Shown here piece by piece: positions 38,120 to 47,032 of a DNA stretch of 64,000 nucleotides. Within the stretch, counting starts at the first letter, position 1; every line of letters begins with the position of its first letter. The position numbers were made by a program, and so were the translations under genes. The notes beneath the pieces are model-generated. The model had not been told where the DNA came from, did no database searches, and saw nothing but the letters and a program-made list of their open reading frames with translations. The DNA is taken from positions 6,605,797-6,669,796 of the forward strand of contig NC_067204.1 of assembly GCF_026262505.1 (NCBI RefSeq), in the 5' to 3' direction. The stretch is from Trichomonas vaginalis G3 (taxonomy: Eukaryota; Parabasalia; Trichomonadida; Trichomonadidae).

Positions 38120-39491
38120 TATTCGAAATGATAAACTTCAAAATCTAAAATTTATTTAACAATAGGATGTTTAACACTAATTTTTTAAGGACTTCGACTT
38201 TAGCATCACATAAATATGTTATTTTCTATATTAAAACGTAATTTTGGTGGTCTTAGAATAGAAAAATATGCAATATTCGTGGAGATAATGAGGGTTCTTA
38301 AACATGTTCTTAAAAATAAATAAAATAATACAAATCTTTATTCAATCTTTTGATATTGTTGGTCCTCTCTTTGTGAAAATACTTAACTTCAAAGAGTATT
38401 ATGTTTTACCTAGTGAGGACCTTAAGTTTGCAAAAACATAATAAAAGTAAAATAAAAAAGATCTGATTTATCACAAAACTTTGAGTATTATAGGATTTAA
38501 TATATTTTCTTAGTAGATTATATGATTTAGTTTCTTAAAATCTAAAGTATTTCTTGAGGAAAATATAAATTGAAATTCAAAAAGTAAAAAAAATGTAAAC
38601 GAATCAAATTTTAAATGGACCAAATGTTGATTTTTCATTCGTTTTCTCATTATCGAAAAAAATTTGGAAAGCTAAGAAGTCAATAACAAGTTATATAATA
38701 CAACAAAACCCACATCGGATATGTTTTCATCAAATAGTCTCCTAGATTTGTTATGAAATTAAAATATCATGATATTTTAAGGGCTTTTGATTTCAATATT
38801 AGAATTATTCAGTTATATCGTGCTAATATCAATTGCTTTATACAATTAATCGTTTACAAGCTGCAAAAATCGAACAATAATTTGACTTTGTAAAAAAAGT
38901 GCGTCATTTTTATTCGTTATACTTACAAAATGTAAACATTACGAGAAACATTTACATTTGTAAATGTAACAAGTAAAGTTGTATCGCATAATTTGACTTT
39001 GTAAAAAAAGTGCGTCATTTTTATTCGTTATACTTACAAAATGTAAACATTACGAGAAACATTTACATTTGTAAATGTAACAAGTAAATACATCAGATTT
39101 AAATTGTAAATGTAGTTTATCTCTCTCATCTCCTTTTTAAAAGGTATTACATACATACGAACGCATGGGTCACTCAATAATTAGCGTGATAATAATTGAG
39201 GATAGACTGTAATCGTAATTTTATTTTTGGACTTATATTTCGACATTTTGAAGTCGCTTGAAAGTCTTGCAAATGATTAAATTTGGAAATTTTGACCTAA
39301 GTCTGCATTATTTTGATGACTTAAACAATTCTATAAATCTGTTTTCCTAAAAATTTAAAAAGATATAATTTCAATTTCCCTAAATTTATGTAATTCATAT
39401 ATCACCAAAATATTTGGACTGCATTTCGTTTGTCTGCACCTAATTAAAGTCTAAATACCAATTAATTTTGGAGTTGCATTGCTTTTAATGT
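38120..39491. other. Right interior of the MULE, non-coding, with a 111-bp tandem repeat
   Basis: No reading frame is supported here. A ~101-bp sequence at 38877-38977 is repeated at 38988-39088 (111-bp period) without visible change. Each copy contains the palindrome ACATTTGTAAATGT and GTGCGTCATTTTTATTCG. This region lies 5' of the helical-protein gene, so a promoter or transposase-binding role is possible but not shown. Confidence 0.75.
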
Positions 39492-39578
39492 AAAAATGCA
39501 CGTTTAGAAAAAGACGATAACGATTAAATTACAAAATCGATAACGACGACGATTAAATTACAAAATCGATAACCTCTC
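39492..39578 (-). repeat. Right terminal inverted repeat of the MULE
   Basis: Reverse complement of the left repeat except for the outer dozen bases. It is followed at once by the target duplication ATTACTATC. Confidence 0.9.
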
Positions 39579-39587
39579 ATTACTATC
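39579..39587. repeat. 9-bp target duplication, right of MULE
   Basis: ATTACTATC, identical to 33240-33248. Confidence 0.9.
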
Positions 39588-40131
39588 AGTATAAAAATAT
39601 AAAAATGATTATATTTAATTATTGCATAATTTAGTCAAAGAGTTATAAGCCTCAAGTGATCGTTATCACCTTCAATGCACGTATACTTTATTGATTCATA
39701 GATATTTAATCTATGTTTGACATGTTGTTGTCGTCATTCGTTTTGTTCCCATTCTTCCTAAGTTAGAATTAGAGAATACACCATCCACATCATCTAATTT
39801 GGTCCTCAGCGATAGATTGGTTCATTTTGGAGGAGTCCCATCAGACAGTTTTCGAGCACCAAATATCAAATGTTAATGTATACAAATCTTTAGTGATTTA
39901 TCTCTTTGATGATGAGTAAAAGGTTCCTGCTCATCAACATTTGATTTCCGACATATATGATTTCTAATTGCAATTATTTACTTTCTTTTTATAATCTAAC
40001 TCTGTGACTCATACCATAAATTAATTATTGGAATGTGTCAATATGTTTGGCACAACGCATGGCGGAAGATACCAAACCATGCAGGGAATATGATACGTTT
40101 AAGATCTCCGAACTTTTTTTCCAAAAATTTT
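39588..40131. other. Right arm of the 5-kb element, no gene seen
   Basis: 544 bases between the MULE duplication and the right terminal repeat. AT-rich, with no reading frame of note and no strong repeat. Confidence 0.6.
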
Positions 40132-40158
40132 CTATCGTTGCCCTACCTCTAAGTTTAC

Positions 40159-40463
40159 ACCATCTTTGTTAGTGATTTTGTATGAGAACCGTAGTTAATT
40201 GTAAGTCTGTACAGACTTTTCAAACTTCACAAATTAATCGATTCAATTAAACATAATTTTATATAAGGTGACACTATGAAAACTTTACAATTAAACCAAA
40301 ATTTTTGATGAGGGTCAAAAGGTGACAATATGTAAACTTCAATAATATTTAAAATATATACCACTTTTTCAGAGCTAAAGCTCTGAAAAAGTGGTATATA
40401 TATTGGAATTCTTTTTCCTTCAAAATTCGGGAACATGCATAACTATGTTATCCCCACACTTTA
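40159..40463. other. Non-coding flank with a hairpin and short direct repeats
   Basis: AAGGTGACAATATGTAAACT plus TCA (40319-40341) is a 23-bp sequence repeated exactly at 42005-42027. A diverged copy starts near 40264. A long perfect hairpin at 40354-40402 has arms ATATATACCACTTTTTCAGA and loop TAAA. GAATTCTTTTTCCTTCAAAA near 40406 recurs inverted near 41950. These matches on both sides of the TTAA element suggest that it landed inside an older repeat spanning roughly 40260-42030. Confidence 0.6.
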
Positions 40464-40467
40464 TTAA

Positions 40468-41508
40468 GGGTGCACCCGTATGTACGTTTATTTGAGAGGA
40501 GGAGGATTACCCTCTCAATTTTGAGGGATTCGTTAGTTTATTTTCTCGATGAATATGCAATAAAATTTGATTTTTACCTTATCAATATACTTCATATAAT
40601 ATACACATGTTCATGTAAAAACTTTTTTCCAAAATCCTCAGGAATTAAGGGATTTTTGAATTTTAAGAATTTTTTTCGAATTTTTTCGAAAAAAAAATAT
40701 TTTCAGAACAGCCTTAACGACTAAGATTTAGGAACAATGTTAAGTATCAAAAAGAAAGGAGGTCTGATATAGACAACATATATCGTTGAAGGTTGAAAAA
40801 ATCTCTAATATTTGAGCCCAAAATTTCAAATTTTAATTTTTTGAAAAAAGAGGCCACCCGTATGTACGTTTATTTGAGAGGAGGAGGATTATATTTTTGA
40901 AAGGGTGAAACATTATGAACATGTTAATTATATAATAATATGTATTATTATAAAAAAGAAAAAATAAAGCACGTTAAAATTTTTCTTTCTTGATTTTTTA
41001 CAAAATCTACTTAGAATTATGCAAAATATGACTAAATAATTATAAATTTCAAGTTAAATTTTAATTTTGATAAATAATTTAAATTTCAAAATATCAAGTT
41101 CAGTTCGACTATGTATGTAGTAATTCCTCAATAAAGTGCCAAAACCCTATTAAAATATATGAACATTTTCAACATTTTAATGTTTTTATTTAAAAATTTG
41201 ATGGAATATGAGCTTCAAACAATTATTATGTAAATAAAAATAATTAAAGATATGTATTTATTCGTATTACAACCGTAGTAAGTCGATTCTTCCTTTCTTC
41301 TACTGAGGTTTGAATTTGATTTCGAATTGTAAAGAGATTCAAAGGGAAAATACTAGCGGATAAAAACTACCTCCATGAAAGGGTCATAATGGAGTCAAGT
41401 TGTATTTTTTGATATTTTTTGCTTTTCGAGCCTAAATAGGTAGCCAAGATAATGCCTAAAAATAAGGTTCTAAATTCTGAAGTTTACATGATCCTTTCGT
41501 GTGCACCC
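40468..41508. mobile_element. TTAA-bounded element A (1,041 bp)
   Basis: It starts GGGTGCACCCG and ends GTGTGCACCC, giving short inverted termini GGGTGCAC. TTAA lies directly outside both ends (40464-40467 and 41509-41512). TTAA duplications are typical of piggyBac and Kolobok elements. A ~37-bp internal direct repeat containing CACCCGTATGTACGTTTATT occurs at 40474 and again near 40855. No transposase is present, so it is probably non-autonomous. It shares GGGTGC termini and TTAA with element B (43021-44361). Confidence 0.65.
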
Positions 41509-41512
41509 TTAA

Positions 41513-42267
41513 ATTTGATCAATTATTTTTTGAGAGGCGAAGCCTCTCAAAAAATTGTCACTATTTATATTTATAACTCTTTTATTAGTAAAAATACAAA
41601 TTTTTAAAAACCAATGACGATCAAACCGCTTTGAAAATTTCATGAATTTGTGATCATTATCTTAACTAATCCATTAAAATTTCCTATTACAACATACTAG
41701 GTAAGAATCCAGCGTCATCCCTACATCCTACCAACCGAGTATTATCCGATTCAAGCTTATTCGGATTGTAATTCGTAAATATTATCCTAGATTCGCCCGA
41801 TTTTCCAACTTAAGCCAATCCTACACTCTTCAAATGGCCTATGTAGCAGGCTAAAATTCTATATTTATTTTAGAATAAAAAGTCTCTTTTTTAACTCACT
41901 TTTTTTACAAATCCTATGAAAAAGTGGTAATATATTTTTTTAGGTTTCAGAATTTTGAATGAAAAAGAATTATTGAATTACACTATTGAATCGATAATTT
42001 GTATAAGGTGACAATATGTAAACTTCATAAACTTTCTAATAAGGAAGAAAGCGCGTAAGGGAAGGCCGCGGTGACCTCAATCATGACGTGGAAAAAGAAA
42101 TTGTTAGTTTCCAAAAGATAATCTGAAATTGAATTTGCATAATTGAAGCATGTAGTTAGAACGGACAAGACATTCTGGTCTTTCTAACAGAATCTAAAAG
42201 GGCCACGGAAAAATTGGTCCCAAAATTGGTACATGATAGCATGAATTCTGAGTTGGTTCAAGCCATT
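41513..42267. other. Non-coding spacer with a hairpin
   Basis: A hairpin at 41525-41555 has arms TTTTTTGAGAGG and CCTCTCAAAAAA around CGAAG. GAAAAAGTGGTAATATAT (41917-41934) and CAGAATTTTGAATG echo, partly inverted, sequences near 40380-40430. The 23-bp repeat copy is at 42005-42027. No gene is supported. Confidence 0.55.
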
Positions 42268-42410
42268 AAAATTTAAACTTTTCCGATGTTTTGTCAGGGG
42301 TGCGAAGCGACACAAAAATGTCGGAAAAGTGTAATTCTCAGGTATATGATTATTTTTGCTTTTAATGCCGAACAGCATTTGAATCAAAAATAATCGTATG
42401 TCCGAGAATT
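42268..42410. repeat. 144-bp double-hairpin repeat, copy 1
   Basis: Two stem-loops in a row. In the first, ACTTTTCCGATGTTTTG pairs imperfectly with CAAAAATGTCGGAAAAGTG around GTCAGGGGTGCGAAGCGAC. In the second, AATTCTCAGGTATATGATTA pairs with AATCGTATGTCCGAGAATT, and inner arms CTTTTAATGCCG and CGGCATT close the tip. A second copy in the same orientation is at 57748-57891, about 90% identical by eye. It is non-coding and may be a palindromic miniature transposon or a structured RNA. Confidence 0.85.
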
Positions 42411-43016
42411 TTTGTTTTGTAAAATAAATTATCTCTATATGTGAACTTGAAATTCTCATCACATTATCAACAATCCAAAAGACATTCGAATCTAAAGAAT
42501 AAAATTTCAATTTCCTAAATATAGTAGATTATCTTTCTATTTCGTTCTTTTGGCCAATTGTAAATTTGAAACAAAAATTCAAGAGATTTAATTAGAAATT
42601 AATATGAAATCATAAGATAGTTGTTATTGCTATAACAATTCTATTATTTAAATACGAAATTTTTATAATTTAGTTTATCTCAATTTGTAATTGATATCAT
42701 TTTAAAGTACAAATGCTTAGATATGGTTTTATCTTAGTTTTATACAATTTTTTATTGTTCTTGATGACAGATTCGGCATCAATGTGGTTTCATCCCGAAT
42801 TTTTTATAAATGATTGAAAAATAATAGCCTTGAATATCACATATCCCTGTGTTATTATAAATTATGCGCGAGTGCACAGTTTTTAATTGCAATATTCCAA
42901 TTTGATTAAAGAATTTTTATTTTAGCTTCAGATCTATTATTCATATATGAAACATTTCGATTGTTTATCATGCTTCTAGAATTTTATACTTGAATGCAAA
43001 GATCGATATTGGCCGT
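42411..43016. other. AT-rich spacer, no gene seen
   Basis: No reading frame, hairpin or repeat that I can support lies between the double-hairpin repeat and element B. Confidence 0.5.
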
Positions 43017-43020
43017 TTAA

Positions 43021-44361
43021 GGGTGCGCTCCGAGGATTAAAAATGCTCAATTTTTTCTGAGAGCTCTATCAAAAGTCTTATCCTCCTAAAAATAATGATG
43101 ACCAAAAATTGGCATTTCCTCAAATGATTTTTTAGAAGTAAAGATGAAAATAGAATACCAATAATGATCTGATATATAAGAATAAAAACTATACTCTATC
43201 ATTTGATATTCACTGACTTTTCTCCGAGATCAAAAAAAATCGAATTTTTTCTTTTTTTTCCTATGGAGAAAATTTTAAAGTTCTCAAATCGTGATTTTTC
43301 TCAATTCTTTCCTTTCCATTGCATTATACTATGTACCTATATGCTATTTATATTATTTAAATTCAGAAAAATTCAATATCCGTCGAAAAAGCAATTGAGA
43401 GACTCGAAAATTTTGAAAAAACATGCCCTGCGCTCCGAGGTTGAAAATTTGATTTTGTTGAAAATTAATGCGAAAAATATCATTAACATACTATTGGTAT
43501 ATGTAATCTACCCTTTTTATACATATATTTTTTCAATGAGCACTTTTGAAAGAGATATTCAATTTTTAATCCTCTTTTTATATTTAACTTTGTTGAAATT
43601 CAGTTCAATGCGTAGTCACGCCAAACAAACTTGTTAAACACTTTGATGTATAGAGGATCTTGGTTTTAATTTGCTCAATAAATTTAGAATTTAACATAAT
43701 TTTCGAAATTACATTTTAATGTATTCGTCGTTTTTTGACAAGAATCATCTCAATTCAAATGTCACATAAAATTACAAATATTTTCCTTTCTTATTACACG
43801 GAAATTGGTAGAATTTATTTTTGCTAATCTTCGTGTAGTATTGTAATGAATAAAATATCATTATTTAGTGCTATTACAAGAAAACTATTCTTTGTTTCTT
43901 TCATTAGGCTAATTACTTATCTACATTTCCAAAAAAATTAAAAATTCAATAAAAAATAAAAGTAATGAGATCTTTATAAAAACATTATACAACATATCAA
44001 TGCTCGGAGTATGATCTTCGATATCGAGACAATTTGATAAAAATTACTCATAATTTGTTTTGTAATTAACGAATAATTAACATCTGTGTGTGTAATTAGT
44101 ATTACATGTAAGGATACAAACGAGTGTACTTGTTGGTTATCGCGTTAAACTAATCGTTTGATGAGATTAAACTTGCATCTTGGTCAAAGAAATGGTTTGA
44201 GCAAGTTTACATGCAGGAGAATAACTGTCCCTTGTATCCAAATAATATGGCCTCGAGTTGATTTTTTCCTAATTTTTTTCAACTTCAAGGTACCAAAAGT
44301 ACAAGGATTTTTTTCATATTTTTTTGGGAGGATAAAAAACCGTAATCCTCGGAGCGCACCC
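43021..44361. mobile_element. TTAA-bounded element B (1,341 bp)
   Basis: Perfect inverted termini GGGTGCGCTCCGAGGATTA (left) and TAATCCTCGGAGCGCACCC (right), 19 bp, with TTAA directly outside (43017-43020 and 44362-44365). A third copy of part of the terminus, GCGCTCCGAGG, lies inside at about 43431. Open frames inside (43203-43637, 44158-44424) show no transposase motif and are poor in composition. It is a likely non-autonomous TTAA element related to element A by its GGGTGC start. Confidence 0.8.
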
Positions 44362-44365
44362 TTAA

Positions 44366-45247
44366 AAATTCTCATAATTTTTTTCTCTCATGCTAATGTT
44401 GAGGATTTTGTCATCAAAACATGAATTTTATCTATTACTACAGTTCTAAAAAAGTATTTCACGCTCAGGTAGTGAAAATATTCAACTTTTCAAGAAATGC
44501 AATAATCTTCAGAAATCTTGTGAACGAAATTGGTGATAGAATAAACTATCATGATACACAACAAATTTATTTTTGTTGGAGAATCATAAAAAATCTCAAT
44601 ATTTCGAAATGCGAGTTTCTCCTCAGAAAATTTCTAATCAAATACTTGCTATAATATTGATTAATGTAAAACATTAGCACCATTTTGAACATTAACACTT
44701 ACAAATATCTAATATTCGCGGAAAAGTTTGGCCCTCAGAAAATTTTAAATTCATTTTTTATATAAAATTCTATAAGACACATAGAATAGATTCTAATTTT
44801 ATTTGTGTATCACCAAAATAACGAACTGAAAAAATTTGAAGTCTTTAAATCGTCTTGTTTCCTATTCCAAAATAATGTCGTTGTTAGACTAAACAATTAT
44901 TTTTTATTTAAACTAAAATTATTAATTGAATAGGTCAAAAATAGGAACGCGATTTTTGGGATAAAATTTAAAAGTTTACAAAATTTTGAAAGGTTTTTCC
45001 CTCTCAATTTGCTTTTCGCGTCTCAATTTGTGTCCCTAGTATATGAATCTATGAATAACCAAAAAAAATTGAAGATAATAAACTCTCTTTCATAGAATTG
45101 TCTTTACAGCCAAAATCTTGCTCGATAAAAGTCTTTTCTATGCAGAGATATATGAGCGAACGACATTTTTCGCATCACAAAAAACCTCAAGAAAAAAAAA
45201 TTGCAAAATCAATTTTCCAAATTAAAATCAAACAGATAAATAAAGCT
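44366..45247. other. Spacer between the transposon zone and the gene-dense region
   Basis: AT-rich, with no credible gene. The small frame at 44421-44654 lacks any recognisable feature. It serves as the 3' flank of the BTB gene. Confidence 0.5.
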
Positions 45248-46981
45248 TTATTTCATACATCTCTCTTCACCCATTGAAGTTAAGAGGTCTCCGTAGAATT
45301 CTATTGCATCGAGAGTTAACATGTTTGTTCCAATTGAATTTGGACCAATCATCTTAAATTGGACATATCTAAAGTATCTATTGATTGGATTGGCAATTGA
45401 GAAATACATGAAGAAGTAAGGAGAGTCAAGATTATAATTATCTCTAACAGAATGGACAACTCTCATTGTTTCAAGAGTATCTCCAACAAGGAAATCCCAT
45501 GATATTGGATTTCCACCGTTCGCAGGGAGATTTGAAGTTCTCAAAAGGTAACCGATTAAATTTACTCTATGAGACTTGAAATCAAATGTAAGAGCTGGAT
45601 TTTCATCTTCTTCCATGGATTGCCAAGGTTCAAATCTATAGTATTCTAAGAGTAAATGTGGAGAATTTGCAGATGATGTCGCCAAAAGCATGTTTCGCTC
45701 ATTTAAAGAAGATAATATAGCATTATTATATACCATGTCTTCATTAATACCAAAAGTTTCGGATTCTGTTCCTGTTATTAATGTACCGTAAATATCGAAA
45801 TGGTTTAAAGCAAAAACGTTGGTACCTTCGATATTAGGTTGGGTTTGTGTGATCCTTATAACATTGAATTCTTCAATATATGAAGCATCAATGTTATAAA
45901 TTTTAGTTTTATTTGGTTCTGCGATATCATAACAGTCTTTCTTAGCGTCAATCAAATACCAACTATCTCCACCATCCGTAGAGCCTTCAACTTTCCAGCC
46001 AAGAGGGAATCTGTCATAAGATGATCTGATACGATAACCAGTAACGACAGCACGACACTTCTGGAGGTTGAACATGATACTACATTCTTTTCTATCCGAT
46101 GAACACCACTTTCTTTGTGCTAAAGGAACGACAATTGACAATGGATCATTTGAACTCGAATTAAATGAAATAATTCCATCAAGAATAAGATTTTTAGACT
46201 TCGTGGTCTCTTTGAGGCTTGAAAAAATACCATTAAAGTAATTACCTTTGAATGGGCACTTAAGTAAGAGCTGTGTAGGAATATTGTCAGTAGGATATGA
46301 TTTTCTCATCTTAAGGATGGAATATACCATGTATGCATGACCTTTGAAGCCATGGTTCTGTAAAAGTTCTGAAATTTTTCTGATATTTCGTTCATCAAGT
46401 GTTGTAAAGTTAATCATTTTGACGGCATCAGGACGTTTGTACCTTTCTATTTCTGCTATTGCAAATCTAGTGATTGTTTCTGGAGGCAATTGTTGAATTT
46501 CATTTCTATGGAGAATTCTAACTAAATGATTAATATCTATCAGTGCAAAGTCTTCTCTTTCAATGTACTTTGTAATGTCAAGTGCGAACAATTCATAAAA
46601 TGGTTCTAGCCATCTCCAGTTAATTTTAACGTAATGATTGAAAATTTCAACGCAGTATTGAGGTTCAACTTGTTTTCTGGCGAATTCCATTGCTTTTTGC
46701 TTGAGTTCATAGTTTTCAAAGTAATCTGCAACGCATAAAATTTTAAAAACATTATGTATCTTAAATTCTGGTCTGTCTTGAGCTGACATCAGTGCAAACA
46801 ACTGAAACACTTCTTCTGGAAATGGGCAATCAATGTTCATTTCGACTTCATCTTTTTCATCTGCTTTAATACTGAAAATTCTTTGGATTTTTCTAGATGT
46901 ATGAATCAGAGGCCTTGCATTAACGCGTGTGATACTTGTGTTGAATGATATTGGGTCAGTGCCGACCTGCTGAAAATCCAT
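45248..46981 (-). CDS. BTB/BACK protein with two F5/8-type-C-like domains
   Basis: 577 residues, intronless. The N-terminus (~20-110) has a BTB/POZ pattern with PFPEEVFQLFALMSA and HNVFKILCVADYFENYELKQ. A BACK-like helical region follows (~110-215). Two galactose-binding/discoidin-like (F5/8 type C) domains come next. The first, ~265-400, has ILDGIISFNSSSNDPLSI, GYRIRSSYDRFPLGWKVEGS and ending HFDIYGTL. The second, ~415-570, has GYLLRTSNLPANGGNPISWD and ends AIEFYGDL. This architecture is common in trichomonads. BTB/BACK proteins often act as cullin-3 adaptors, which would make this a substrate-recognition subunit, but that is inference. The ATG at 46981 faces the plus-strand gene at 47033, about 50 bp away, so their promoters must overlap. 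Confidence 0.88.
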   Translation of the reverse strand: MDFQQVGTDPISFNTSITRVNARPLIHTSRKIQRIFSIKADEKDEVEMNIDCPFPEEVFQLFALMSAQDRPEFKIHNVFKILCVADYFENYELKQKAMEFARKQVEPQYCVEIFNHYVKINWRWLEPFYELFALDITKYIEREDFALIDINHLVRILHRNEIQQLPPETITRFAIAEIERYKRPDAVKMINFTTLDERNIRKISELLQNHGFKGHAYMVYSILKMRKSYPTDNIPTQLLLKCPFKGNYFNGIFSSLKETTKSKNLILDGIISFNSSSNDPLSIVVPLAQRKWCSSDRKECSIMFNLQKCRAVVTGYRIRSSYDRFPLGWKVEGSTDGGDSWYLIDAKKDCYDIAEPNKTKIYNIDASYIEEFNVIRITQTQPNIEGTNVFALNHFDIYGTLITGTESETFGINEDMVYNNAILSSLNERNMLLATSSANSPHLLLEYYRFEPWQSMEEDENPALTFDFKSHRVNLIGYLLRTSNLPANGGNPISWDFLVGDTLETMRVVHSVRDNYNLDSPYFFMYFSIANPINRYFRYVQFKMIGPNSIGTNMLTLDAIEFYGDLLTSMGEERCMK

Positions 46982-47032
46982 TTTTTCCTAAGATTTTGTA
47001 AAAGCGTTATAAATTTTTTTTATAAACTTATT

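Larger units (their letters stand above)
33249..39578. mobile_element. Complete-looking Mutator-like element (MULE), 6.33 kb
   Basis: Inverted repeats of 87 bp lie at 33249-33335 and 39492-39578. They agree almost fully from ATTTTGTAATTTAATCGTCG inwards, and the outer ~12 bases differ between ends. Each repeat contains TTGTAATTTAATCG twice, so the ends are internally duplicated. A perfect 9-bp duplication, ATTACTATC, flanks them (33240-33248 and 39579-39587), the size typical of Mutator elements. Inside are a MULE transposase (minus, 34520-36379), an HP1-like protein (plus, 36604-36960), a helical protein (minus, 36957-38119) and a tandem 111-bp repeat. It is nested in the 5-kb element 28806-40150. 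Confidence 0.93.
28806..40150. mobile_element. ~5.0-kb terminal-inverted-repeat element (hAT-like ends), interrupted by a MULE
   Basis: The left end AGAGGTAGGGCAACGATAG (28806-28824) and the right end CTATCGTTGCCCTACCTCT (40132-40150) are perfect 19-bp inverted repeats. They are flanked directly by the 8-bp duplication AAGTTTAC at 28798-28805 and 40151-40158. An 8-bp duplication with short inverted ends points to hAT or another 8-bp-duplication family. The alternative termini CAGAG and TAGAG would fit the loose hAT end consensus. Subtracting the 6,339 bp added by the MULE leaves about 5,006 bp. I find no transposase in that sequence, so this is either a non-autonomous element or a decayed one. 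Its left arm contains the hairpin cluster at 29640-31760. It inserted 64 bp upstream of the DUF3447 start codon. Confidence 0.8.

Noticed and set aside
28806-40150. Possible Polinton/Maverick because the termini begin with AG and end with CT
   Set aside because: Inverted ends are only 19 bp, the duplication is 8 bp, and no virus-like gene is present in the interior. A hAT-like or similar DNA transposon fits better.
42184-42510. 108-codon minus-strand frame
   Set aside because: It runs through the double-hairpin repeat and takes its apparent coding sense from the palindrome.
43203-43637. 144-codon plus-strand frame inside element B, as a possible transposase
   Set aside because: Phenylalanine- and lysine-rich from AT-rich DNA, with no catalytic motif.
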